Positions 46,572 to 58,009 of a stretch of 64,000 nucleotides of DNA are shown in pieces. The notes under the pieces were generated by a model. That model saw nothing but the letters and a program-made list of their open reading frames with translations, did no database searches and was not told the origin of the DNA. The stretch's first letter is position 1. Each line of letters starts with the position of its first letter. The stretch covers positions 1,240,001 through 1,304,000 of the forward strand of contig JAOTON010002268.1 in the NCBI GenBank assembly GCA_034440635.1, given 5' to 3'. The DNA comes from Lepas anatifera (lineage: Eukaryota; Arthropoda; Thecostraca; Lepadidae). Position numbers and translations under genes: made by a program.

Positions 46572-46828
46572 GAGTATCTTTACTTGTTCAGATGTAATGA
46601 CCGAAAACCTTCTTTTACATGTTATCCCTATGACGGCATGTTTTGACCGCTAGTGACCTTAAATATGACCGTGAAAAATGGTTCAAATATTTTCGATAGA
46701 GAAGCGGATGGGCTACCCAACGCCGTTTATCGTTTTTTCGCTACCTAGCGTGGTTCTTGAGATCTTAGGGGTCGGGTACCCGCCCCCTGTGAAGGTGAAG
46801 GTGGCTCAGACCCCCGTCAATGCGAGTG
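46572..46828 (+). mobile_element. Family B right-end fragment B0
   Basis: Matches the last ~260 bp of B1 (47570-47826), ending CGTCAATGCGAGTG next to TTAA (46829-46832). The left part is missing where it meets the L1-type fragment. Confidence 0.7.
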
Positions 46829-46990
46829 TTAAACATATTTTTGGCATTATCAGATTAATTTATGACCGATCGTATGTAAATGCACGTGGAAAAGGTTTGG
46901 ATAATAGCCCAATTTCTCAGAATAAGACCTTGTCTTGTTTAGGATAATACCTTGTTTAGAATAAAACCAGTCTTAAAACCTTGCATTTAA

Positions 46991-47826
46991 CACGCGCATT
47001 GACGGGGGGCGGGTACCCGCCCCCTCGGGTTTTTCGGAGACAGCAGAAAAACGGCGGCGCGTAGCGCCGCCGTACTTGGCATACCTTTTCCTCATCATTT
47101 TTACAACTTCTGTGAAAATTTTAAGGTTAGGTCATCTCAGGTCAGGTCACCAGTACAGGTCAAGTGACCCGACCTCAAAAAAGTTTAAGATAGCATAAGT
47201 CGGAGCAGGTTGAACTTATCCGATTGAAACTCACATCACATAATAGCCCCACCGAGTTCTCTAAAATATGTTCCGGTATTTTTGATATCGATGACCTAAG
47301 GTCAGGTACGAGGCATGACCTCTCCATTGGAAATACATGGGAAAAATGGTTTTTACGGAATAACTCAGTAACGGATGGTGATAGAGCATTTATTTTAGCC
47401 GCATTAGACTCGCCTGGGCTTTGCGGTTCTAATGATATGCATTTTATATAATTTGACCCTGACCTGACCTCAGGTCAGGTCAAATCCTTGATTTGACCTA
47501 GCAAGGTCAAATTATATATCATTCGATTCGGCTTGCTAAGAGGATTCATATAGTTTAAGTCGTTTTGCTCTATCTTTACTTGCTCAGATTTCATGGCCGA
47601 AAAACTGAATTTGCATGTTATCCCTATGACGGGCATGTTTTGACCTCTCGTGACCTTAAATGTGACCTGACAAAAAAATGGTACAAATATTTTCGATGGA
47701 GAAGTGGATGGGCAGCCCAACGCCGTTTACCGTTTTTCGCTACCTACCGTGGTTCTCGAGATCTTAGGGGGCGGGTACCCGCCCCCGTCAATGCGAAGGT
47801 GGCTCAGACCCCCGTCAATGCGCGTG
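46991..47826 (+). mobile_element. TTAA element B1, 836 bp
   Basis: TTAA at 46987-46990 and 47827-47830; ends CACGCGCATTGACGGGGG and CCCCGTCAATGCGCGTG. Inside the left end, GCGGCGCGTAGCGCCGCC forms a strong hairpin (47053-47072), and GGGGGCGGGTACCCGCCCCC forms another near the right end (47767-47786). The interior is rich in AGGTCA/TGACCT. It is the best-preserved family B copy in the window. Confidence 0.85.
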
Positions 47827-47830
47827 TTAA

Positions 47831-48191
47831 TATCCTTTACCTGAAATGAAGCTGTGTTTGCGAAATTCGGATTTTCAACTGAACTAGTGCGAGGCAGCCA
47901 TTGATGCGCACATCTACTTCTTTGTCCTGATAATCCACATACCATGCCGCTCTTTGTACATTTTTACTAACGCAATGTATATGTATTGATTAGCGCAGTA
48001 CATATACCTTCCATGCAGAGGTGGTAAAAATCGTATGTCTGGCAGGTCTTGAAACTCGACCCGACATATGGTTCCGGAATATTCATTCAATTTTTTCGTG
48101 TGATGTAACAACTCCCAGGAAGATTAGGGTGCTCTGAGTGACTTCAGCTTGTTTGCTTTTCATGCGGGAGGGACATCGCACACAGCGCATA
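47831..48191. other. Spacer, nothing recognised
   Basis: Ordinary AT-rich sequence between elements B1 and E2. Confidence 0.4.
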
Positions 48192-48195
48192 TTAT

Positions 48196-50347
48196 CACCC
48201 GCTCCGGTGGGCTTCCGAGCTACCTTCACCCTGGTGGGGGAGAGTGTTCAAACACCCCCCCTCTCGAACTCGGCTCCTATGCGGGACAGCGAAAAAAACG
48301 CGAAAGCTGTTGGATAGCTCATACAAATTCATGAAGAAACTACATTGGTCACTTTTTGGCTCAGGTCAATATTGAGGTCATGACAGGTCAAAGAAGGTTG
48401 CATGTTAGAGTAGAGTTTTTGGGCTCTAGCTTCGGAAAGAACTAAGTTAGAATATTTTTAGGCACTCTTCGCTTCCTGTCGTCACAGCGAGTCGAATGAT
48501 GAATGATATGAATATACTAGGCCAAAACACAAAACGACCTGACCTAAGGTCAGGTCAAGGTCACTATCCAGCCTAGCATGGCCCATATGCATATCAATCG
48601 ACTCGCAATAGCAATCCAAACGTAATACCGAAATACAAGTTTTATCTTTATTTTCTGCAAAGTTATTGACCCAAGTCTGAAAACTGATTAACCTTCGCCC
48701 GGGTGGGGGTCTTTTTAGACCCCCTCGGGTTTTTCCGAAGTGACCAAAAAACGGCGGCGCGCAGCGCCGCCAAACTTGGTCTAGCTGTTCCTTCATCATT
48801 TTTACATCTTTCCTGAAAATTTTGGCTCAAGGTCATATCAGGTCAGGTCACCAGGCCAGGTGAAGTGACCTCACCTAAAAAAATACTTAGGACGGCATAA
48901 CTAAAAGAAGGGTTAATTGATCAAGTTGAAACTCATACCACATCTTGGGCCCACCAGGAGCTACAACATTTGTTCCGGGATTTTTGATATTGGTGACCTA
49001 AGGTCATGTGCAGAGCATGACCTCCCCATTGACAATGCATGGGGAAAATCACGAAATGAGCTTTTCTCAGTAAGTATGGATGGAATCAACTTCAAACATC
49101 GGTTGCGACTTGCTCTTAGCCCATTTCTGAAGCTGATACCAACATTTTTGACTTGTGACCTTTAAAAGGTCACCTTAGGTCAAATAAGCTTTTTGGTGTT
49201 TTTTCTATAAATTTTGAATAAACTAGGATAGAGCTTTTATTTTGTCACCAAAGTGTTTGTATAGTCACTGGAAGTCAAATGATAAACATCATGACTATAC
49301 CAGGTCAACTTGGGTCAGACCGTTGACCTGGGTCAGGTCAAATTCTTAAATTTAACCTGGCATAGCAATATCATATATCATTCGATTCGTATTGACGAGA
49401 GGATTGCAATGGTGTATAAACTATGGCTCTATCTTGTTTGGTTTGGAAGCTATTAGCGAAAAAGTAAACGCCCTTATGCATGGGTGGCTATGGACATTCC
49501 CAAGAATATGCCCAATATTTAGTGACCTGTAGCTCCCTAGGCTTTGAACTGACACGAAAATGAATGCCACTGTAATGAAAGCGCATTTCAAGAGCTTTCA
49601 AATGGTGTTAAAAAATGTTTCTAGCTATCATAGTTTCTGAGATATAGGAGGTTTTCTTAGTACTTCTCATATTAGCGATTTTGACTTATTTTGACCTCTG
49701 GTGACCTTGATATTGACCTGACAAGAAAAATGACCGAAGTATTTTCGATATCATTTTCGAAGAGCTTTCGATTGCCGTTTTGCGCTTTTTTCTAGTCTCT
49801 TAGTTTTTGAGATCGTGGGGGGTCTTTTTAGCCCCCACCAGGGCGAAGGTGGCTCATACCCGCCACCGGGGCAAGGGTTAAATAGCCCCAGATGACCTCT
49901 CAGAGGTTACAGGTAGAAAATTGCAACATGAACCTGGAAAGGGGCCAAGGATACTACGATCTGGAGAAAAAGAAGATATCTTCAGCTGTATCTACACAAG
50001 TGCAGTCCAATTCCTGCTTTCCCCATGCACTTCCAATGGAGAGGTCATGATCCGTACCTGACTCTAGGTCATTGATATGAAAAATCCCGGAATATATTTT
50101 GTAGCACTCCGTGGTTCATGATGTGGTATAAGTTTCAATCTGATAGATTCACCCATTTCCTACTCATGCTACCTTAAACATTTGTGGAGGTGAGGTCATT
50201 TTACCTGCACTGGTGACCTGACTTGAGATGACCCAACCTTAAAATTTTTGGGAAAGCTGCGAAATTGATCAAGCTATTCCGCTACCGTTTTTCGTGCCGC
50301 CGGAAAAAATCCGACGGGGTGTTCAAATACCCCCCACCGGGCGAGAG
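48196..50347. mobile_element. Element E2 with TTAT flanks, holding C1
   Basis: The left end CACCCGCTCCGGTGGG (from 48196) and right end CCCACCGGGCGAGAG (to 50347) are imperfect inverted repeats. Both flanks read TTAT (48192-48195, 50348-50351) instead of TTAA. The left ~400 bp match E1 (25522 on). Element C1 splits it, and the E2 sequence resumes at 49882 with agatgacctctcagaggt, like E1 at about 25938. Confidence 0.75.
48692..49877 (+). mobile_element. TTAA element C1 nested in E2, 1.19 kb
   Basis: TTAA at 48688-48691 and 49878-49881; ends CCTTCGCCCGGGTGGGGG and CCACCGGGGCAAGG. A GGCGGCGCGCAGCGCCGCC hairpin lies at 48753-48771. The interior is AGGTCA-rich and related to B1 in its first 150 bp. 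Its position inside E2 gives the order of insertion. Confidence 0.8.
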
Positions 50348-50867
50348 TTATGCTTGATACCTATTTCCTTGGATATGTGCTCTCCTGGGAGGAAAACTGG
50401 CATTACTTGTCGCTATTCACTCCTCTTTCTTTGGTGTTTTGCCTCAGCACACATACATGTATATTATGTCGGAGTAGCCGGTGCTGTACTCCCCAGGGTT
50501 TCATTAAATGCGCTATGTGTGTGGGATGGTGGGAATCGCGTTATGGGGAAGCGGGGTTCTTGGCAGCGACCGGAAACGAATGCCATTGGCGGGTCAAGTG
50601 AAAACAGGACAGATATTTGTCCCCGCTCAAACCAGTTGATTTCCCTATAACAATAAGGCATACATAAACAAAATCTAGTTTTTTCATAGTTTTTCCATTG
50701 GCCTCAATACCGCCTCGTGTGAATCCGCCTCTGAAAAACGCGTCCTTCTACCGGCTGAGGCCGATGGCGCCGGTGATCTCCGAATGAGGCGTGATACCGG
50801 GAAAGCGGGCTCTCTGATTGCTGGCCAGGGGCGTCTTGACCATTGGCTCAGTGTTGTTCCTTCAATC

Positions 50868-51480
50868 CAATTTCACCCCCGCAAGGGAGAGTTTCGAAAC
50901 TCGCCCCCCACACCCCTCGATATCGGCTCCAAGACAGACAGACAGCTTTATCAAATAGACGCAGGTTTTATATTAGCAAAAGAATGAGAAGCAAATCTGA
51001 TATAGGGCTAGGGGAATACGTCAGAGAAGATGATGGTCAGGTTGCACTATTGGACTTCAGCTTTTGACTGGGCTGAGTCTGAGCCAATATCAAGGCGCCA
51101 TTAAATAACTGTCGTTGCAGCCAATCGAATGAGGTTTTTAATGACCTTGCAGGATCAACATATAAAAATAACCTGACCAAAGGTCGTGTCAATCTCACCG
51201 TCTGGCCTAATATGTTCCCTTTGCATATCAGTCGACTTACAAATGACAATCAGATGAAAGTGATGTATCGCCCTTCCTTACCAAGTTATTGGTGTGAATC
51301 TAAAAACCATAGTACCACTCTGAGGCGGGCCATTCCACCACAAATCGGTCAAGAAAACTGGCTCCCTTACCTTTCGAATTTGTTCCCAAGGCTTTCTGGC
51401 CCGTAGAAACAGGATCGGAGAATTTTGATTCACTTGATTGCATGGTTACCGAGTTATGACCTGAGGAAATATGAGATATT
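50868..51480 (+). mobile_element. Family E left-end fragment E3
   Basis: The start resembles E1/E2 (caccc-type end, GAGAGTTTCGAAACTC palindrome at 50886-50901, tatcggctcc), followed by AGGTCA-rich sequence up to about 51250. The right end was not found. Confidence 0.5.
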
Positions 51481-52380
51481 AGCTAATCTTCATTTTTCTT
51501 TTATCGATCTCACAGGCTTAAATTTCGGTAGTATACGTCTCACAAGTTGACTAAGTAAGTTAAAGCATGTAAAGAAGCATAGACATAGTATAAACATGCT
51601 TGGAATTGCGATAGTCCATCGTCTTAGTTTCTGGGGCTTAATTTTCATTTCACCCTTTTTAGAAATTTGACCCGGAGACCTTAAGTCAGTTAGCCGACCG
51701 CGACCTCTAATACATTGAAACTACATTTTCTGACCACATGAAGAGTTCAGTTTTGTGAATTTTCTGTTGGTGTTCTGAATATCACAATATGTTTTTATAG
51801 ACTCACATTTTGAAATTGTTTTTATATAAGTTTATAAGCTAAATATATTTATACATGGGTCAATATTACTTATGACTTCGGATATCTTCGCTTGTACTTT
51901 GGCCCCATGCGAAACAAAAACCAACATCTCGGTCATTATAAAAGCTTGAATTTTGTATCCATGCTCCAACTCGAGCCAAGTCTTCTGCCAATGCTGGGGA
52001 ATCATCGTAATTTTCAGGCTGGATGTGTCTTGCTAACTGATAAAAAAGAATGGATGGACAGAACATGCCTTACAAGAATTCTCCATTAACATAAAAAACT
52101 ACAGAAAAATTTTAAACTGATTGTAATTGTAACTCTAGTAGACCGGATGCCATAGAGGTCATGGGGATGCTCTGATATAACACTTCCTTATAACCGTCGT
52201 AACTGCACACGTGAGAGCCGCCACAGTGCTCGCCTCACACCCTCGGAAAGCTGGAGACAGTCTCAAACGTTTGGTGGATGATATATTTTTTAAAACCTGA
52301 AATAATGTAAAAAGTGACAGTTAAGGAAATATTGTTTTCCTGCGGATATTTGGAGTATCCTTAACTGTGAAGTTATAGCA
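51481..52380. other. Spacer, no gene recognised
   Basis: AT-rich sequence without coding or repeat signature. Confidence 0.4.
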
Positions 52381-52384
52381 TAGC

Positions 52385-52763
52385 GGGCGTCATACTGAAT
52401 GATTCAATCTGACCGGAATACAGGGGTCAATGACCTTAAGCTGTGACCTTTGACCTTCACCTTGACCTTTATGTGGGTTGACCTTGACATATAACCTGAT
52501 TATATGACGTTATGACGTCACCACTTGGTCTAAAGTGCATGCGAACTGGTGCAACGGCGCGATTGCGATGGTCGCAAAACGTAAGTCGGACTTTGAAAGC
52601 CTATAAATAAAAACATTATTGACCGATTTTCAAAACTTTTCACCGATCGACGCGCTCATGAACTCCGTCAAAGGTTGCCCAGTAGTGCTTTCCGGCGGCG
52701 AACAGTTCTCCGGCCACCTCAGAAAAATAAGTTGGGGGGACTTAAGGACCCCCTCTGCGTGTG
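52385..52763 (+). mobile_element. Family G right-end fragment G1
   Basis: Matches, in the opposite orientation, the part of G2 at 58050-58440 (tataggctttcaaagtc, gaccgattttcaaaa, cgcgctcatgaactccgt blocks). It ends next to TTAA at 52764-52767, which it shares with B3. Confidence 0.7.
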
Positions 52764-52767
52764 TTAA

Positions 52768-53145
52768 CATGTGCATAGACGGGGGGCGAGTATCTGCGCC
52801 CGGTTTTTCGATATTGAATAAAAACGGCGGCGGAACGCGCTGTCTTACTTGGCATACCTTTTCTTTGATCATTCTTACAACTTCTTGAAAAAAATTAAAA
52901 GTTCAACTCAGGTCAACTCAGGTCAGGTCGCTAGTGCAGATCAAGTGACCTCACCCAAAAAAAGTTTAAGATAAGACAAGTCAGAGCAGGGTAAACCCAT
53001 CCAATCGAAACTCATCACATAATGGCCTCACCGATTTCTACAAAACATATTCCGGTATTTTGTATATCGATGACCCAAGGACAAGTACGAGCCATTACCT
53101 CTCGATTGGAAATACATGGAAAAATAGTCTAAGCTGAATAACTTA
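52768..53145 (+). mobile_element. Family B left-half fragment B3
   Basis: Starts after TTAA (52764-52767) with CATGTGCATAGACGGGGGGC, a mutated B end. It follows B1 for about 380 bp and stops where B2 begins at TTAA 53146-53149. Confidence 0.7.
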
Positions 53146-53149
53146 TTAA

Positions 53150-54003
53150 AACACGCATTGACGGCGGGTGGCGGGTACCAGCCCCTCCTCGGGTTCTTAA
53201 GAGATAGCATAAAAACGGCGGTGCACAGCCCCGCCGTACATGGTATACGTTTTTCTAATCATTTTCACAATTTGTCTAAAATATTAAGGTTAGGTCATCT
53301 CAGGTCCGGTCACCAGTACAGGTCAAGTGACCTCACCTAAAAAAGTTTAAGATAGCATAAGTCAGAATTCTTACTTCTTTCGTCACTGGCTTCTGACGGC
53401 AGAGTTTTGTGGGAATGACCTAGAACCCTAAAAAGATGATAAAACAGATGGCAGAAAAGGCACTAAAAGACTTGCTGCCTAAAAGGCCAAAGTCCAGAAA
53501 CTAAGACGTCCTAACTCTGAAACTCCCAAAAAGGCTAGGTCAAGGTGACGATAAAGAAAAGCGTGGGATGAGGTAAATGCAACGTTTCGGTCCTAGACCG
53601 TCACGACGGCAGTTGACCTAATTTGACCTTGACCTCACCTCATGTCAGGTCAAATCTTTGATTTGAACTGATTTGAAATAGCAATGCCATAATATATATC
53701 ATTCGATTTGGCTTACTAAGAGAATTGCAATGGCTTAAATTGTTTTTTGCTCTATCTTTACTTGTTTAGATGTAGTGACCGAAAACCTTCATTCACATGT
53801 TATCCCCATGATGGCATGCATTGACCTCTAGTGACCTAAAATGTAACCTGAAAAAAGGTTCAAATATTTTCTCTAGAAAATTGGATGGACTCTCCAACAC
53901 CGTTTAGCGTTTTTCGCTTTCTAGCGTGGCTCTCGAGATCTTAGGGGGGGGTACCCGCACCCTGTTAAAGCGAAGGTGACTCAGACCACCGTCAATGCGC
54001 GTG
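53150..54003 (+). mobile_element. TTAA element B2 with an unrelated middle
   Basis: Flanked by TTAA at 53146-53149 and 54004-54007. The two ends follow family B. The middle from about 53372 to 53620 has no counterpart in B1 and replaces the section with the gaggcatgacctctccattgg block. The right-hand TTAA is also the left flank of element D1. Confidence 0.7.
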
Positions 54004-54007
54004 TTAA

Positions 54008-54834
54008 CCCTTTACCGCCTGGGGGACCCTCTTGGCTCTTCCGAATAATTCAGAGCTGCCTTAAATGAGGCGTGTGTCGCTTTGCATGCCTACTGGGTGA
54101 TCAATTTGACAGCATTTGACCAAAAATTTGACATAGGCCCGGTCAATGAGTTATGACGTCATTTCTAAACCCATGTAAGGTGGTTCTGTGCTCCTCAAAT
54201 GAGGCTGACGAAACCAGGGTGTAGCTCGTTTTTAGAAGAGCTAGATCAAGCTGCTAAACACCATTCGGAAGCTCTTGAAACGGAAAATAACATGCGTGTT
54301 GTTACCCATCTTGAGGTCAGGTCAATAGCAAGGTCATTACAGGTCAGGTTTTTGTTTAAATAGTTTGTGTTTATAATTTTCGAACGAACAAGATACATTC
54401 ATAAATTTGGTATGATAGTGATGAGCATGTTCAAAGGATTTGAGTGGTATGCAACTTGACCTTGAAAGGTCATTATGTGATTTTGACCTTAATGTGACCT
54501 TCAAATGTCATACTTCATATTATTTGAATCCTTGTGTCAAGGTGAACACATTGATACCTTTGTGTTCTAGGTCTAATAGTTCCCGAGTTATAAGGATTTC
54601 GTAAATGGGTTTAACGTTGACTGCGCGAATTTGCCGCTGCGATTAGAGTTGCCCGCTGCGACGTCACTGGTCAGCCGATATGATTCAGACTCAGCTCCAA
54701 AGTAGAAAACGGTTAGGTGCTTTCAGCGCCCTTTCAAGTTTGTCCTATCTCTTTCGGTTTCCGATATTGTATGGGGTCTGACGGCCCCCCCCCCAGTCGG
54801 TGATGTGCAGGAAAAGAGCCCAGGCGGTGCCGGG
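54008..54834 (+). mobile_element. TTAA element D1, 827 bp
   Basis: TTAA at 54004-54007 and 54835-54838; ends CCCTTTACCGCCTGGGGG and CCCAGGCGGTGCCGGG are imperfect inverted repeats. AGGTCA/TGACCT-rich interior. It abuts B2 with a single TTAA between. Confidence 0.75.
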
Positions 54835-54838
54835 TTAA

Positions 54839-55440
54839 GGAAGGCATGGAACAAAATGGCAGTCTTCTTGGGAATGTTTTTTTTAATTATGAACGGCAGA
54901 CCAAGTACTCAAATGTTTGTAATGTCCTAAACACTGAGCTACCTATAGCTTAGGTTTCAGCAGTTTGACACAAAAAGCTCAAACATGATAAAATCGATTG
55001 GCTGACCCGTCTATTTTCTGGAAGACGATAAGGGGCCGTCCATGAATAATATAACGCATGTTTTTGTAATTTTCACCCCCCAATCCTTCCCCATTTACCA
55101 TTCCTCGCTTCATTACGCTCGACCAGACTCTCTCAGAAATTTCCGCGGGGTGAAGAGAGGTCTGGCGTTATCGCACAGTGGAGGAGTCCTCCCCTCTGAG
55201 ATCTCGGAGCCCAAGAGGATCAGAAATACTGGTCGTTTTTGGGCTTTCGTTGGGGCCATGGTAATCTACATTATAACCAATATGTTTACCCAAGTCAATA
55301 TGTTTAAGGTCGAACGAGGTCCTAAGGGCAAAACCCGGGTCGTGCTGAGGACCTTTTTAGGAAGTGCCGTGATTGTGTGAAAAAAACCGGTAATATACTA
55401 AGCTAGAGGACTAAGACTATGGAGAAAAGTTTCCACACAA
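54839..55440. other. Spacer; AGGGGCCGTCCAT block near 55030
   Basis: The ggggccgtccatgaataata stretch is a phrase often seen at ends of arthropod repeats, but no element could be delimited. An open frame at 55042-55380 has no recognisable domain. Confidence 0.3.
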
Positions 55441-55444
55441 TGCT

Positions 55445-55859
55445 CTCTGAGATTTCTGGGTAAAGACCATTCAAGGTCATTGGCCTATGGCGTCACAATA
55501 TTATATATTCTCAATAATTTATGCACAAAATAAATGGCACTTAAGCAACCGCTGGGTAGGAAATGAGTGTTGTACCTTGACGAATAATCTTTGAACTTGA
55601 CCTGTAACATTGGCCTTAACATTAAGTAACCTGAACTGTGACGTCGGAGAATAACATACGTCATAATGAGTAATCCCATCTGACGGAAATGTACTGGGAC
55701 AATGACCTTGAAGATAATTTAATGGTCTTGACCTTCACCTTGACCTTCATGTGAAGTGGCCTTGACATATCACCTATACTTTGTGGCGTCATTAAGGCGC
55801 CCCTTCGTCTACAGTGCGTGCGGTCGAACTGTGGCGAACACACGATTGTGGCGATCTAA

Positions 55860-55860
<1 letters not shown>
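55445..55860 (+). mobile_element. Family G fragment G3
   Basis: Shares gaccttcaccttgacctt, gtggccttgacatat and tgacgtcat-type blocks with G1 and G2. Ends are lost; it runs into the (TA)n microsatellite. Confidence 0.55.

Positions 55861-55912
<52 letters not shown>
55861..55912. repeat. (TA)n microsatellite
   Basis: A pure AT dinucleotide run of about 50 bp. Confidence 0.97.
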
Positions 55913-55913
<1 letters not shown>

Positions 55914-56315
55914 GCATTGTGCGTTAAATACAATTGCTTGTTTAGCCGCAGAAAAATTTTAGATTTAGATTCAATGTTTCGAATAAGTTTAATGTTATTT
56001 TTGGTATGTTTGTGCAAAGTCGTAGAAAATGACATAAAATAAGTTTAAGTTTCACATAGTAATATTTCACCAAGCTTATGGCATGGTCACACACAAAATT
56101 GACGCTCTTTTTTTCTAAAAAGGTCCGCCACCCCATTTCAAAAGGCAGCCAGGCGTGCCCCACCGCGATCCCAGCGACAACACCACCCTTACGTTAACAA
56201 CAGAAACATAAAATTAAACGAGTCACGGCACGCCCTGCTAGGAAATAAAACAAAAACAGAAGATAGCAAAAACAACTGTGTTACTATTTAAGTAATTGTT
56301 ATAAAAAAATGCTGC
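55913..56315. other. Spacer, nothing recognised
   Basis: AT-rich sequence between the microsatellite and element A3. Confidence 0.4.
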
Positions 56316-56319
56316 TTAA

Positions 56320-57344
56320 ACCGCGCCCCACCGGGGGTCCGGCGACACCTTCACCCCACCGGGGGCATCGATGTCCCCCCCTCTAACTCCGAAAATATGG
56401 GGGTTAGCGCAAACCTGCAAAGTGCATTAGAAAGCTCGCGTGACTTCAGCAAGAAATTACTTCACATGTTTAAGCGCTCAGGTCAATGGTTTGACCTCCA
56501 GAGGTCAAGAAAGGTCACGATAGGCTATTTTCACTCAAATATGCAATGCTTAAGAAAACTGGGCATAACTCCTATGCCATTACAGCTATTGAGATCTGGT
56601 TAAGTACATTTGATAGGAAATTGCCAGGCCTTTTTCCGCTATGTGGAAGATAAGGACCTCCCGCCAGTGATTTGACTTCCAGAGGTCACCTCGTGACCTA
56701 ATATGACCTGAGGTCACGAAATGTCAGAAAGTGACCTTGCCGTATATCAAATGAAAGCCAGTGACAAGACAAACACGATGGCGTTTTTTCAGCACTCTAG
56801 GCTAATTAGGTCAAAAGTTATTGTCAAAATATTGCTTTTGACCGTTGGTGATCTTGGATGACCTTGGAAAAGTCAATGGGCAAATATGACCCCTGGGATC
56901 CGTGAAAGGGTGTCCAAAAACGCTGTTCTGAGCAGTCTGAGTATTTGCAATCATTTTTGTGGCTTTTAGATCATGAGACAGCTTTTCCCCATGCTTTGCC
57001 AATGGGAGAGGTCGTCTCGTGACCTGACCTCAGGTCACGAAATCGAAAAATCTCGGATATACACGTTGTAGACCCTGCAAGGGTCACGAAGTGTAGCAAG
57101 TTTCAAATCGATCGACTAAGAAATGTAGCTCTTATAGAGCTTCAAAGTTGAAGTGAGGTGACCTTGGTTGACCTCGCCTGGTGACCTGACCTTGGGTGAC
57201 CCGGGGTAAAAAGTTTCATGGATGGTGGGAAAATGATGAGGTGAGAGATAGAGCCCTCAACCGCGGTGCTGCGTTTCGCCGTTTTTCTGCTATCTTGAAA
57301 AAAAGCCTTAGGGGGCCATCGATGGCGCCTCGGTGGGGCGAGGG
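56320..57344 (+). mobile_element. TTAA element A3, 1.03 kb
   Basis: Third family A copy, same orientation as A1. TTAA at 56316-56319 and 57345-57348. The left end has lost one C (ACCGCGCCCCACCGGGGG); the right end reads CGGTGGGGCGAGGG. AGGTCA-rich as in A1. Its right TTAA also serves as the left flank of piggyBac-like MITE copy 3. Confidence 0.87.
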
Positions 57345-57348
57345 TTAA

Positions 57349-57796
57349 AGGGAATGTGGCACCTTAGTCGAATCCTGGAATTTAGTGTAATTAGGCGTAC
57401 TTTTAGCCAAAAATAATGAAACCACTCATGATTTCTCTGAAAAAAATTACAATAAGCTCAATATATTTTTTTTAAATACTCCTCTAGAATAAGAAATAAA
57501 TACCAGCCTGTGGATGATGTCACGATCTGGCAACCACTACCATACTTGAAACGCTTCAAGGGCTTCGATTGGCTGATGCTCATCGTGACGTCAGCATATG
57601 TCGTCACACCAGTAGCTCACAACAATGGCCGCCGGCGACGGGGGCTGAGGGGGGCTGGTGTCAGGTAGGTTTTAGCTTTTTTCTACGGAAATATCGAGTT
57701 CCAAGACAAATGAAATATGGAGTACCGGGTTTTCCGACCTGCTTTACAACTTGGCTATCTCAGTTAGAATCACGTTGTAAAGGTGCCACATTCCCT
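57349..57796 (-). mobile_element. piggyBac-like MITE, copy 3
   Basis: A 448-bp inverted copy of the 2608-3052 element, with the best terminal repeats of the three (AGGGAATGTGGCACCTT and AGGTGCCACATTCCCT). TTAA at 57345-57348 and 57797-57800. Confidence 0.88.
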
Positions 57797-57800
57797 TTAA

Positions 57801-58009
57801 AGAAGGCTTCTGTAAGATGTTACAGAAGCTTAGACCATTAACCCACTGTTAATAAAAGAGAGAGACTGGTCACACATAACCGTATAGTGTTAGTGCTCAT
57901 TTCCATGCAGACTACTCAATGCAGATCAAAGTTAGTAGTTCCCTGGAATCTAGCAGACAAGTAGACGAACTAGTAACATCTACTAGAAAACAAGGGCTGA
58001 CTGAAGGGG
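57801..58009. other. Spacer, nothing recognised
   Basis: Short stretch between the MITE and the H repeats. Confidence 0.4.

Noticed and set aside
55042..55380. 112-codon frame with a hydrophobic stretch
   Set aside because: No family resemblance; it begins in a repeat-like ggggccgtccat block and has no neighbouring splice signals that would make a gene.
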